DNA of 41,124 bases from NCBI GenBank assembly GCA_947472995.1, contig CANJBO010000015.1, forward strand, positions 1 through 41,124, given 5' to 3'. The notes under the pieces were generated by a model that was not told where the DNA came from, did not search any database, and worked only from the letters and a program-made list of their open reading frames with translations. Source of the DNA: Chloroflexota bacterium (GTDB taxonomy: Bacteria; Chloroflexota; Dehalococcoidia; UBA2979). The first letter of the stretch is position 1, and each line of letters opens with the position of its first letter. A program made the translations under genes and the position numbers. Below are positions 8,947 through 20,100 of the stretch, piece after piece.

Positions 8947-11379
8947 ATGGCCCAGATGCCACAGCCCGCACAGCCCGCATCGAACCCGATCGCTCCGTTG
9001 CTGGACGACGGCTACAACGAGTCGACCGTCGGCGCGCCCGTCCGCGTGCCGCGCTGGTGGGCGACGTGGGAGTCGTGGGTCACGCTCTCGCTGATCGTGC
9101 TCGCGCAGCTCCCCGTCATCGGGTCCCTGCAGTCCTCCGACTGGGTCCCGGAGATGCCGTCGCTGCTGGTCGTCGGCATCGCGGCGATCGTGGTTGGGTG
9201 GCTGATCGCGCAGTCGCCGTTGCACGGATCGGTGGGCTCGCTCGTCGGGGTGGGCATCGGGATCGCGCTCGTGGTGCTGCTCGTGCTGCAGCGGATGCCG
9301 CTGGCGGACCCGACGCTCGGCACCGGCTGGCTCGCGCACTGGGACGAGTTCTCGCAGCGGATGCAGCTCTGGTTCGCCGCGCTGTGGGACCAGTCGATCT
9401 CCGCGGACGCGCTGCCGTTCGTCGTGCTGCTCGCGACGCTCGTCTACCTCGTCGGGTTCCTGTCGTGCTGGGCGGTGGTGCGCTGGCAGAACGCGTGGGC
9501 CGCGCTGATCCCCGGCGGCATCATCCTGCTGACGAACATCTCCTACCTGCCGGGGCAGCCCTCGCTCGGCTTCAAGATCTTCCTCGTCGCCGCGGTGCTG
9601 ATCGTGACGCGCATGGAGTTCCTGCGCGCCGCGCGGCGCTGGCGACGCGATCACGTGGTGCTGCCGGACTTCATGTCGCTCGAGGTGATGCTGATCGGCG
9701 CGCTGGTCGCGTTCGTCCTCGTCTTCGCGGCGTGGGTCGTGCCGACCGCGGACCACTGGGGCCCGGTGGCGCGCCTGTGGGAGCGCGCGACGGAGCCCGT
9801 CGCCGCGCGCGTCGAGGCGCTCGGCCAGCTGTTCGTCGGCATCAACTCGAAGAAGCAGGTGCCGGTGCACACCTTCGGCGCGACGCTGCCGATCCAGGGC
9901 AAGATCGTGCTCGGCGCGGTGACGTTGTTCCAGGTGTCCTCGACGGACCCCGGCAACCTGCGTGGTGCGGTGTACGACCAGTACACCGGCGGCGGCTGGA
10001 AGCTCACCGAGGCCGCGGCCGTGCCGCTGGCGAACACGACGGTGCAGGCGGCCGAGCTGGGCACGCAGCGCACGAAGGTCGAGGTGCGCGATCCCGTCAC
10101 CGTGCGCGTCGAGGTGATGACAACCGGCGCGCCCGACCGCCGGCTGCTGACGGTCGGCGATCCGGTCACCGCGAACGTGCCCGGCCGCCAGCTGGTGGAC
10201 CGCAACGCCCAGACGCTGGGCGTCATCCCGAACAACCCGACGGTGCCGGGCACCTCGTACACCACGGTCGGCACCGTCTCCGCCGCCGCCGTGCCGACGC
10301 TACTCGCCGCCGGCACGCAGTACCCCCCGGCGATCGTCGCGACGTACACCACGCTGCCGCCGACGCTGCCGAAGGAGGTCTCCGACCTCGCACGGGACGT
10401 CGCCGGCCGCGCGCGCACGCCGTACGAGGCCGCCCGGCTCATCGAGTCGCACCTGCGTCGCAACTACTCGTACACGCTGGACCCGCCGCCTGCGCCGCCG
10501 ACGCGCGATGCCGTCGCGGCGTTCCTCTTCGACCAGCGCTCGGGCTACTTCGACCAGTTCGCGTCGGCGATGGCGGTCATGCTGCGTAGCCTCGGCATCC
10601 CGGCGCGCGTCGCGGCCGGGTTCGCCCTCGACCCCGCGGACATCGACGACGCGACGAAGGCGTACGCGGTGTCGGAGCAGCGCGCGTGGGCGTGGCCCGA
10701 GGTCTACTTCCCGAACCTCGGCTGGGTGGAGTTCAACCCGACGCCGAGCCGCCCGACCGTCGCGCGCCCCGGCGACGACAGCTCCGCGCTCGCCGACGCC
10801 GACGCCGCCCGCGGCGCTCCGAACCCCGACGAGATTCCTGCCGAGTCGCTCGAGGACTTCAGCACCGGCGAGGGCATCGACTTCGCCACGGAGGAGCAGC
10901 CGTTCCTGGAGACCGCCGCGGGGCAGTTCCTCGTGCAGCTGATCTCGGTGCTGCTGGTGCTGAGCATGGTCGCGGTGGTCGTCGCGGTGATCGCGCGCGT
11001 CTTCTGGCTGCGTCATTTCGGCGGCCTCAGCCCCGCCGCCGCGCGCTGGGCGAAGCTGCTGCAGCTGTCGGCGTGGGCCGGCATCGCTCCCGCACCGCAC
11101 CTCACCGTTCTCGAGGGCGCTGAGCGCCTCGGCGTGTCGCTGGGCGAGATCACGGCGATGCGCGCGATCGCGGCGGACTACACGCGCGACTGCTACGGGC
11201 CGCACCTCGCGGAGACGTCCGAGGACGAGCAGGCGAAGCGCATCGCGGACCGGCACTACCGCCGCCTGCGCGATCAGCTGCGGCGTCGCATCGTCACGCG
11301 CGTGTGGCACTTCGGGCGGGTGCCGTCCGAGGGTCTAGCGCGCCGGTACCCCGCTGCGCGACCCGCCTCGATTCGTTAG
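8947..11379 (+). CDS. TgpA-like membrane protein with a transglutaminase-fold domain lacking the catalytic triad
   Basis: Polytopic membrane protein of 810 residues, start 8947 with GGAG upstream. Five or six hydrophobic helices span residues ~40-270, a large extracytoplasmic region follows, then a transglutaminase-like domain (residues ~480-605), another membrane helix near residues 660-685 and a cytoplasmic tail. This is the DUF3488/TgpA layout. In the transglutaminase core the usual G-Y-C is G-Y-F (F535), the usual A-H-A-W is A-W-A-W (W581), and the usual F-D-P-T is F-N-P-T (N597), so Cys, His and Asp are all replaced while the surrounding residues are kept. I infer a binding or scaffolding role rather than catalysis. 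The 3' end overlaps the facing batB/C gene by 45 bp. Confidence 0.88.
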   Translation: MAQMPQPAQPASNPIAPLLDDGYNESTVGAPVRVPRWWATWESWVTLSLIVLAQLPVIGSLQSSDWVPEMPSLLVVGIAAIVVGWLIAQSPLHGSVGSLVGVGIGIALVVLLVLQRMPLADPTLGTGWLAHWDEFSQRMQLWFAALWDQSISADALPFVVLLATLVYLVGFLSCWAVVRWQNAWAALIPGGIILLTNISYLPGQPSLGFKIFLVAAVLIVTRMEFLRAARRWRRDHVVLPDFMSLEVMLIGALVAFVLVFAAWVVPTADHWGPVARLWERATEPVAARVEALGQLFVGINSKKQVPVHTFGATLPIQGKIVLGAVTLFQVSSTDPGNLRGAVYDQYTGGGWKLTEAAAVPLANTTVQAAELGTQRTKVEVRDPVTVRVEVMTTGAPDRRLLTVGDPVTANVPGRQLVDRNAQTLGVIPNNPTVPGTSYTTVGTVSAAAVPTLLAAGTQYPPAIVATYTTLPPTLPKEVSDLARDVAGRARTPYEAARLIESHLRRNYSYTLDPPPAPPTRDAVAAFLFDQRSGYFDQFASAMAVMLRSLGIPARVAAGFALDPADIDDATKAYAVSEQRAWAWPEVYFPNLGWVEFNPTPSRPTVARPGDDSSALADADAARGAPNPDEIPAESLEDFSTGEGIDFATEEQPFLETAAGQFLVQLISVLLVLSMVAVVVAVIARVFWLRHFGGLSPAAARWAKLLQLSAWAGIAPAPHLTVLEGAERLGVSLGEITAMRAIAADYTRDCYGPHLAETSEDEQAKRIADRHYRRLRDQLRRRIVTRVWHFGRVPSEGLARRYPAARPASIR

Positions 11380-13179
11380 CCCGCCGAGGTCGTTCGCCTG
11401 CTGCGCGAGCGCGAGGATGCGCGCAGCCTCCTCGGCGGAGACTTCGGGCCCGAGCTGCGCCAGTGCCGCCTCGAGCGCCGCGTTCGCCGCCCGCGCGGAC
11501 GAGGTGGCGTCGCCGCCCGGCGTCGGCGGGCCACCGGGCGAGGGTGCGCCCTGCCCGCTGCCCGGCTGACTCGGATCGCCCGGCTGCGAGCCTGATCCAC
11601 CGCCCGGCTGGCCGGGCTGCTGGCCGCCCTGCCCGTTCTGCCCCTGCTGCCCGTTCGGCCCCGCGGGTCCGCTGGGTCCGGCCGGGCCCGCGCCCGGCGT
11701 CGGCGAGCCCTGCCCGGGCTGCGGGGTGGGCGTCGGCGGCGGGGTCGGGGTGGGCGGCACGATGCGGCGCAGCATCAGCTCGAGGTTCGCCTTCGCGTCG
11801 ATGTCCTCGGGTGTCTGGCGCAGCACCTGCTGGAACGCCGCGCGCGCACGCTCCAGGTTGTCGCGCTGCGCGGCGGCGTGGCCGCCCGTGTACTGGAGTC
11901 GCGGCGACAGCGACGCATCGGGCGTGCGTGCCAGCGCGGCCTCGACCGCCGCGAGCGCCTCGTCGAGGCGCCCGGCGCGCGCCAGCGCGTTCGCGATGTT
12001 GTACGCGATCGCCAGGTCGTTCGGCGTGATCTCGGCGGCGGCGCGGTACTGCTCGATCGCCGCGTCGTAGCGGGCGGCGTCGTAGTGGCGGTTGCCCGCC
12101 TCGACGCGCCGGTAGGCCTCCGACCCGCCGATGCAGCCGGTGAGCAGCAGCATCAGCACGGACAGGCCGAGGCCCGCGGCGACGCCGCGCCGGCGCGGTA
12201 TGCCGGGCATACGCAGCAGCGACGTCTCGCGCGAGGTCGGGATCGCCGCCTGCACCAGCAGCAGCACGAGCGCCGCGCCGACGAACCACGCGAAGTAGTC
12301 GCGCGGCACGCGCGTGTCGGCGGTGTCGAACTGCGTCTGGCGCATGCGCGCGAAGTCGACCGCCAGCCCCGCCATGCCTCGCACGTCGCGCGTCGAGGCA
12401 CGCGTGCCGCTCGCGATGGAAGCGAGCGTGCGTGGGTCGCCTCGACTGACGTCGGTGCCGCCGCTCGCCGCGGGGAGCGCCGTCGGCGCATCGGTCGCGG
12501 CGAACACCGTGTGGATCGCGATCTGCGCCTCGTTCGCGCGGTCGATCGCCGCCTGCACCTCCGGGCTCAGGTCCTCGCCGTCGGAGATCAGCACGATCAC
12601 CTGCGACGCCGCGCGGTCGTTCACCGAGAGCAACGTCAGCGCGGAATCGATCGCGACGCGCAGGTCCGTGCCGGCCTGCACCAGCGGCGCGTCCCCCTGC
12701 GCGCGGTCGACGAGGTTTGCGATCGCCGCGAGGTCCACCGTCAGCGGCGATCGCGTGAACGCGGACCCCGCGAACGTCACGAGGCCGACGCGGTTCCCAT
12801 CGAGGTGGTCGAGCATCGAGCGGAGCTCCTCGGCGGCGGCGCGCGCGCGGGACGGCGCGACATCCGTCGCGGACATCGAGCGCGACACGTCGAGGACGAT
12901 CGCGATGTCGATGCCGCGCTGCTCCGCCTGCTGCGGCTCGTAGCCCCACTGCGGCCGCGCGGCGGCGACAATCAGCACCGCGATCGCGGCGATGAGCAGC
13001 GCACGCTGCAGCGCCAGCCGCTTCGGCGCGACGCCGAGGCGCAACGCCGGCGATCCGCCGTAGCGTGCGTGGGCCGCGCGGCGTTGGCGCGCCTCGTACC
13101 ACGCTGCCGCGATCAGCAGCGGCACGATGATCAGCGCGACGAGCGCGAGCGGGGTGGCGAACCGCAGGTCGCCGATCAT
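11335..13179 (-). CDS. BatB-BatC fusion: VWA domain protein with TPR and Gly/Pro-rich tail
   Basis: A 614-residue protein that appears to join BatB (VWA membrane protein) and BatC (TPR protein) of the Bat system. The ATG at 13179 overlaps the batA stop (ATGA), so translation is coupled. The N-terminus has two membrane helices, then a VWA domain with an intact MIDAS: DVSRSMS, TDLRVA and ISDGED. A membrane helix follows (FVGAALVLLLVQAAI), then a second segment that looks like a lipoprotein signal (MPGIPRRRG, hydrophobic run, LLLTGC, Cys about residue 349). Three TPR units (~355-470) and a Pro/Thr, then Gly/Gln/Pro-rich stretch complete it. The internal Met at 12210 could in principle start a separate BatC lipoprotein, but its ribosome site is poor. 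Confidence 0.87.
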   Translation of the reverse strand: MIGDLRFATPLALVALIIVPLLIAAAWYEARQRRAAHARYGGSPALRLGVAPKRLALQRALLIAAIAVLIVAAARPQWGYEPQQAEQRGIDIAIVLDVSRSMSATDVAPSRARAAAEELRSMLDHLDGNRVGLVTFAGSAFTRSPLTVDLAAIANLVDRAQGDAPLVQAGTDLRVAIDSALTLLSVNDRAASQVIVLISDGEDLSPEVQAAIDRANEAQIAIHTVFAATDAPTALPAASGGTDVSRGDPRTLASIASGTRASTRDVRGMAGLAVDFARMRQTQFDTADTRVPRDYFAWFVGAALVLLLVQAAIPTSRETSLLRMPGIPRRRGVAAGLGLSVLMLLLTGCIGGSEAYRRVEAGNRHYDAARYDAAIEQYRAAAEITPNDLAIAYNIANALARAGRLDEALAAVEAALARTPDASLSPRLQYTGGHAAAQRDNLERARAAFQQVLRQTPEDIDAKANLELMLRRIVPPTPTPPPTPTPQPGQGSPTPGAGPAGPSGPAGPNGQQGQNGQGGQQPGQPGGGSGSQPGDPSQPGSGQGAPSPGGPPTPGGDATSSARAANAALEAALAQLGPEVSAEEAARILALAQQANDLGGLTNRGGSRSGVPAR

Positions 13180-14114
13180 GGCTGGGTCCTCAGCCACGTC
13201 GAGCGCAGCAGCGCGTCGGCGACCAGCAGCGCGACCGCGGCGGCGGCGATCGCCGGCGCGAACTCGCGGAACGTGGTGAACCGACGCTCGCCGATCTTCG
13301 ACCGCTCGAGGTTGGAGATCTCGTCGTACGCCTTCGCGAGATCGTCCTGCGTCTGCGCGTTGTAGTAGCGGGCGCCGGTCGCCTCGGCGATCTTGCTGAG
13401 CCCCTGCTGGTCGACGCCGCTGCCGTTCGTGCCGAGGAACCCGATCGTGTACACGCGCACGCCCAGCGCCTGCGCGACGCGCGCCGCCTGCTCCGGCGTG
13501 ATCGATCCGGCGTTGTTCTCGCCGTCGGTGAGCACCACGACCACGCGACTGCGCGCGGGCGAGTCCTTGATCAGTGTGATCGCCTCGGACAGGCCCAGGC
13601 CGATCGCCGTGCCGTCGCTGAGCAGCCCCGGCGCGAGCGCGCTGATGCGCGCCTGGATCGCCTGCAGGTCGGCGGTGAGCGGACTCAGCGTCAGCGCGCG
13701 CGCTTGGAAGATCACCAGTCCGACGCGGTCTCCGTTCAGCGACTTCACGAAGTCGCCGACCACGGTCTGTGCCGCCTGCAGGCGCGTGCTGCGCCCGTTC
13801 GCCAGCTGCGCGGTCATCGACGACGACACGTCGACGGCGAGCACGGCGTCGATGCCCTCGCTCGGGATCGAGGTGACCGTGAGGCCCTGTCGCGGCCGCG
13901 CGAACGCGACGATCACGAGCGCGATGCCGAGCGCGCGCAGGATCAGCGGCAGCGAGCGCAGCCGCACGCGCCATGACGCGCGCGCCGCCGCCTGCCACGG
14001 ATCGATCGCCGCGACGACGAGCGCGGGCGAGGTGCGACGCGCGCGCACCTCGCGCAGGGCGAGCAGCGCCAGCGGCACGAGCAGCAGCAGCGCCCACGGG
14101 ATCGCCAGCGTCAT
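13176..14114 (-). CDS. BatA-like VWA domain membrane protein
   Basis: A 312-residue Bat (Bacteroides aerotolerance-type) VWA protein. The ATG at 14114 overlaps the stop of the preceding gene by four bases. Membrane helices lie at residues ~5-22 and ~60-78, then a VWA domain with MIDAS residues DVSSSMT, DGTAIG and LTDGENN, and a C-terminal helix (FAPAIAAAAVALLVADALL). With its neighbours it forms moxR-DUF58-batD-batA-batB/C, an arrangement thought to act in envelope or stress physiology through MoxR-VWA partnership. A role in oxygen tolerance is a family label, not shown here. Confidence 0.88.
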   Translation of the reverse strand: MTLAIPWALLLLVPLALLALREVRARRTSPALVVAAIDPWQAAARASWRVRLRSLPLILRALGIALVIVAFARPRQGLTVTSIPSEGIDAVLAVDVSSSMTAQLANGRSTRLQAAQTVVGDFVKSLNGDRVGLVIFQARALTLSPLTADLQAIQARISALAPGLLSDGTAIGLGLSEAITLIKDSPARSRVVVVLTDGENNAGSITPEQAARVAQALGVRVYTIGFLGTNGSGVDQQGLSKIAEATGARYYNAQTQDDLAKAYDEISNLERSKIGERRFTTFREFAPAIAAAAVALLVADALLRSTWLRTQP

Positions 14115-15094
14115 GCGAGCGCCGCCCGTCCGTCGAGGTCGCCCGGCAGCGTGCGCGGCCTCGACAGCTCGACGATCTCGTACGCGACCGTGAGGTCGTG
14201 GTCGGCCGACGCGGGGTCGGGGTAGCGACGCGCGTACACCGCGTCGTCGCAACGCTCGAGGAGACCGCCGACGAGACGCGCCTGCCAGCGATCGACGCCG
14301 TGCGACACCATGCGCGCCTCGAGCTCGCGCGTCGTGAGCGCGTGCGCGTTGAAGCCGAACCGCGCGGCGAGGTACGTGCGCACCGTCAGCGCGAGCCCGC
14401 CGTAGTAGGCCGGGTAGTCGACGCGCGCCGCCGGCTCCGGCGTGCCGAGCGCGTCCAGCGCGCGGCGCGCGGTCGTCTCCGGCGAGGTGTCCGAGGTGCG
14501 CGGCTCCTCGACGCCCGCGATCCCGCGCCGCGCGAGGATCTTCGACGTGACGAACGCGAGCAGCACAGCGATGACGAGGACGGCGGTCGCGATGATCGTG
14601 GGGCGGATCCACGCGGGCGGCGCGCCGACGACGCTCGCCTGCGGCTTCAGCGGACGCAGCTCGCTGTCGTTCGAGGCGCGCACCGGGACGACGATCATCG
14701 TGGCGCCGGGCGCGTCGAGGGTGCCGGTGCCGCCATCGGATCGGAGCCACGACAGCCGCAGCGTGCCCGTCTCGATCGTGCCGAGCAGGAAGGGCTGCAT
14801 CGTGTACTGGTGCGTGGTCGTGTGCGAGCCGTCCGCGCCCACGACGATCGTCGGCGGCGCGACGTTGATCACCTCGAGGTGCTCGATGTTCGGTGTCGCG
14901 ACCTTGATCACCGTGTCGCCGGGGTGGGTCAGTTGCACCGTCAGCGTCACGCGATCGCCGATCGCCGCCGAGGGCGGGTCGAACGTCGCGACGGTGCGCA
15001 CCGAGGGCGCCGCACGTTGCGCCGAGGCGACCCCCGCCCCGCCGAGCAGCGCGGCGGCGCACGCGACCAAGAGTACGAGCGCTCCGCGGATCAT
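14111..15094 (-). CDS. BatD-like exported protein with one membrane helix
   Basis: A 327-residue protein; the ATG at 15094 overlaps the DUF58 stop by four bases, while the open frame extends upstream only in unlikely Arg-rich sequence. It has an N-terminal signal peptide (LVLLVACAAALLGGAGVASA), an extracytoplasmic beta-rich region of BatD type (TFDPPSAAIGDRVTLTVQL), a membrane helix at about residues 190-215 and a cytoplasmic helical tail. Similarity to BatD is inferred mainly from layout and gene order. It is shorter than typical BatD, which has several Ig-like repeats. A DUF4381-like identity for the C-terminal part is a possible alternative. Confidence 0.65.
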   Translation of the reverse strand: MIRGALVLLVACAAALLGGAGVASAQRAAPSVRTVATFDPPSAAIGDRVTLTVQLTHPGDTVIKVATPNIEHLEVINVAPPTIVVGADGSHTTTHQYTMQPFLLGTIETGTLRLSWLRSDGGTGTLDAPGATMIVVPVRASNDSELRPLKPQASVVGAPPAWIRPTIIATAVLVIAVLLAFVTSKILARRGIAGVEEPRTSDTSPETTARRALDALGTPEPAARVDYPAYYGGLALTVRTYLAARFGFNAHALTTRELEARMVSHGVDRWQARLVGGLLERCDDAVYARRYPDPASADHDLTVAYEIVELSRPRTLPGDLDGRAALA

Positions 15095-16005
15095 CGGGCG
15101 AGCGCCCGTCGGCGGAAGAACGCGGCCAGTGGGCCGATCACGTCGCCGGTGATCGGTATCTCGATCTCCTCGATGCCGCACGCGACCAGCGCGTCGTGAC
15201 GGCGCCGGGCGATAGCGGCGGCGGCTACGGCGTACGCGTCGCGCACGCGCGCGTTGCTGGTGTCGATCCACAGGCGCTCACCGGTCTCGGCGTCCGCGAC
15301 CGCGATCAGGCCGAGGTCGGGCATCGCGGCGTCGATGGGATCGCGCAGCGTCAGCGCGATCACCTCGTGCCGGCGGGCGAGGCCGCGGAGCGCCTCCTCG
15401 TACCCCTCGTCGAGGAAGTCCGACACGATGAACACGATCGACCGACGCCGCAGCACGCGGCCGAGGTAGTCGGCGGCCGTGGCGATGCTCGTCCGCACGC
15501 CGAACGCGGGCTCGGCGGCGATCACGTCGCGCACCATGCGCAGCGCGTGCCGGGTGCCTCGTTCGGGGCGCAGGAACGTGTCCGGGCCGGCGCTGAACGT
15601 CAGCAGCCCCGCGCGGTCGCCGTTCTGCGTCGCGGCGAACGACAGCAGCGCGACGAGCTCCGCCGCCGCTCCGAGGCGCCCGCGTTCCGGCATGCCGACG
15701 CGCGCGGAGGCGGAGCGGTCCACCATGCACATCACCGTGAGGTCGCGCTCCTCGACGTACTGCTTCACCCAGGGCGTGCCCATGCGCGCGGTGACGTTCC
15801 AGTCGATCAGGCGCACGTCGTCGCCGTCGGTGTACTCGCGCGCTTCGGCGAACTCGATGCCGGCGCCGCGGAACACGGAGCGGTACTGCCCGCCGAGGAG
15901 CGAGGCGGTGAGGCGGCGCGTGCGGATCTCGATCGTGCGAATGCGCGCCAGCAGATCGGCGCTCAGCGCGAGCGCGGGGTCGGTGGTGGTGGCGATGCTG
16001 GGCAC
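15091..16005 (-). CDS. DUF58 domain protein, second copy
   Basis: A 304-residue soluble DUF58 protein. Clear signature: FAEAREYTDGDDVRLIDWNV, then ARMGTPWVKQYVEERDLTV and a VWA-like MVDRSASA. It lacks the N-terminal membrane helices of the first copy. It lies 10 bases downstream of moxR2 and overlaps batD by four bases, so the five genes from 17011 to 11335 are very likely one transcript with coupled translation. Confidence 0.9.
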   Translation of the reverse strand: MPSIATTTDPALALSADLLARIRTIEIRTRRLTASLLGGQYRSVFRGAGIEFAEAREYTDGDDVRLIDWNVTARMGTPWVKQYVEERDLTVMCMVDRSASARVGMPERGRLGAAAELVALLSFAATQNGDRAGLLTFSAGPDTFLRPERGTRHALRMVRDVIAAEPAFGVRTSIATAADYLGRVLRRRSIVFIVSDFLDEGYEEALRGLARRHEVIALTLRDPIDAAMPDLGLIAVADAETGERLWIDTSNARVRDAYAVAAAAIARRRHDALVACGIEEIEIPITGDVIGPLAAFFRRRALAR

Positions 16006-16015
16006 CGGCGGCGCC

Positions 16016-17011
<996 letters not shown>

Positions 17012-17113
17012 CGGGACCTCGCATCGTGTTCGGGTGGTGGAGCGGGATAGCAAAGTCTACCCGAACGCGAAGGGCGCCGTGAGGTCAGGGCAAGGCCGGA
17101 GATGAAGGTGTTG

Positions 17114-20100
17114 TTAAGCCCCGCCGACGGCGACGAAGCCGGCCTCGTGCACGGGCGCGACCTGCTCGGCCTCCGCCGCGCCCGCCTCGACGACGCTGCC
17201 GAGGACACCGAGCATCGCCTTCAGCATCGCGACGAGCGTGTCGAGGTGCGCCGCGTCGACGCCGCCGCGGGTGAACCGCGTGTCGTTGCCGTGGACGCGG
17301 AGGCACAGCTCCAGCGGCAGCTCGCCGGGGTACTGGTCCAGAGCCGCGCAGATGCGGGCGATGCGGCGGCGGTCGGCGGCCTCGTCGGTCGTCTCTTCCA
17401 GCGTCACCACGAGGCGGCGCGGACCCTCGGCGTTGGCGCTCGGCGGCGCGGAGGGCACGGCGGGCTCGTCGCGGTCCGCGGTCGCGGGGACGATGCGCAG
17501 CGCAGGACGTTCCCGTGGCCCGCCCGGGGGACCTCCGGGGCCAGCAGGCGGCCCCCCGGGCGGGTTGGGGAACGCTGGTGGCGCGCCGTAGGCAGCGCGG
17601 GAGTAGCCGGGACGGATCGTGAACTTCTCCTGATGGAAGTCCGCAGCGAGCCGCCCGGCATCGTAGTCATAGGCGCAGATCTCGAGCGCGGCGATGTTCA
17701 CGCGCCCGCCGCGCGGGCGCACGGCTGCCTTCACCAGCAGCACGTTGCCCTCGAACAGCAGGCCGCGGCTCTTCGCGGCCTCGTACTCAGTCGACCAGAA
17801 CGTGATCTCGCACTGGCCGCTCAGGTCCTCCAGGGTGACGGCGGCGAACGCCTTGCCCTGCTTCGTGCTGAGCGAGCGCACGTTGATGACCGTGCCGGCG
17901 ATGATCGTGTCCTGCCCGCCCAGCTCCTCGGTCAGCTCCACCGCCTGGTGCGTCACGTACCGCGCGAGGCGCTGCGAGGCGCCACGGAACGGGTGCTCCG
18001 AGATGTACGTGCCGAGCAGCTCCTTCTCCCACGCCAGCAGCTGCGGCAGCGGGATGAGCTCCTCGGTCAGCTCCAGGCCGGGGAGCGGTGTGTTCACCTC
18101 GTCGCCGAACATGTCGAACATGCTCGTCTGGCCGGTGTCGCGCAGCTTCTGCTCCTGCTGCGCGAGCGAGAGCACGCGGTCCACGCTGGTGATCATCGCG
18201 GCGCGCGAGGCCATCGAGTCCAACGCGCCGGCCTTCGCCAGCGACTCCAGCACGCGCTTGTTCATCTCGCGCGCCGGGACGCGCCGTGCGAAGTCCTCGA
18301 CGCTGACGAACTCGCCGCGGGCGTTCCGCTCGTCGATGAGCGCCTCGACGCCACCGAGGCCGACGTTCTTGATCTGCGCGAGGCCGAAGCGGATCGCGTC
18401 GGTGCCGTCGGCGAGCCGCTCGATGCTGAAGTTCGCCTCGCTCAGGTTCACGTCCGGCTGCAGCACCGGCACGCCGAGGCGCGTGCACTCCGCGATGCCC
18501 GGGGCGATGCGGTCGGAGTTGCCGTTGGCGGCGTGCAGCACGGCGGCCATGTACTCGACCGGGTAGTGCGCCTTCAGGTAGGCGGTGTGGTACGCGATCG
18601 TGCCGTAGCAGACGGCGTGCGCCTTGTTGAACGCGTAGCCCGCGAACGGCTCGATGAGGTCGAACAGCTGCTCGCCGAGGCGCTGCTCGTAGCCGAGCTT
18701 CTCGACGCCCTCGAGGAACTGCACGCGCTCCTCGAGCATGACGGAGGCGATCTTCTTGCCCATCGCCTTGCGCATGACGTCGGCCTGGCCGAGCGAGTAC
18801 CCCGCGAACTTGCGCGCGATCTGGAGCACCTGCTCCTGGTACGTGATCACTCCGTACGTCTCCGCGAGGATGCCCTCGAGGTCAGGGTGCAGGTAGTGCA
18901 GGTCGGCGCGGCCGTGCTTCACGTCGATGTAGGTCGGGATGTGCTCCAGCGGGCCGGGGCGGAAGAGCGCGACCATCGCGGACAGTTCGCGGATGTTCTG
19001 CGGCTTCAACTCGACGACGTAGCGGCGCATGCCCGCCGACTCCATCTGGAACACGCCGAACGTCTCGCCCTCGCTCAGCAGCTGTGCCGTGGCAGGGTCG
19101 CTGTCCGGGATCTGCAGCAGGTCGATGCGCTCGCCGCGCTGCCGCTCGATCAGCTCGATCGCGCGGCCGAGGATGGTGAGGTTCGTCAGGCCGAGGTAGT
19201 CGATCTTCAGGAGGCCGATCTTGTCGATCTCGGCCATCGCGTACTGCGTGGTCGGGAGCGCGGTCTCCTCGTCGGCGTCCTTCTTCGTCGCGCGCTGGAG
19301 CGGGACCACCTCGACGAGCGGCTCGCGCGAGATGACGACGCCCGCCGCGTGCGTGCTGGCGTGCCGCGACACGCCCTCGAGGGCGCGCGCGGTGTCGAGG
19401 AGGTCGCGCGTCGTCTCCTCGGCTTCGTAGGCGTTCTTCAGCTCGGTCGACTGCTTGAGCGACTCGTCGAGGCTGATGTTCAGCTGGTCGGGGATCATCC
19501 GCGCGATGCGGTCCGCCGCCCCGAAGTCGAGACCCAGCGCGCGCCCGGTGTCGCGGATCGCGGCCTTCGCGCCCAGCGTCCCGAACGTGCCGATCTGCGC
19601 GACGCGGTCGCGGCCGTACTTCTCAGCGGTGTAGCGGATCACTTCCTCGCGGCGGTCGTCGGCGAAGTCGAAGTCGACGTCGGGCATGCCGATGCGCTCG
19701 GGGTTCAGGAAGCGCTCGAACACGAGGTCGTACTCGAGCGGGTCGATGTCCGTGACGTCCAGCGTGTACAGGATGATCGAGGCGGCCGCCGATCCGCGGA
19801 CGCCCATGCGGATGCCGTGGCTCTTCGCGAACTGCGCGATGTCGCGCACGATCAGCATGTACTCGTCGAACCCGGTCTGCGCGACCACGTCCAGCTCGTA
19901 GCGCAGGCGCTCGATGTGCGTGTCGTTGTGGTGCGGGTAGCGGCGGCGCAGGCCCTCCTCGGTCAGGCGACGGAGGTACTCGCGCGCGGTCATGCCCTCG
20001 GGCACGCCGGGGTCGGGCAGCAGCGTGCGGCCGAAGGTGAGCTTGATGTCCACCTGCTCCGCGATCACCTGCGTGTTGTCGGCGGCCTCCGGGTGGTCCG

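Noticed and set aside
8043-10589. Long same-strand alternative frame across DUF58 and the TgpA-like gene (about 848 codons)
   Set aside because: It spans two real genes and an intergenic junction and is dominated by Arg, Ala and Pro; a shadow of GC-rich codons.
11335-11379. Sequencing error as cause of the convergent gene overlap
   Set aside because: Both ends translate cleanly to a stop, and neither frame shows a break, so the 45-bp overlap is probably real.
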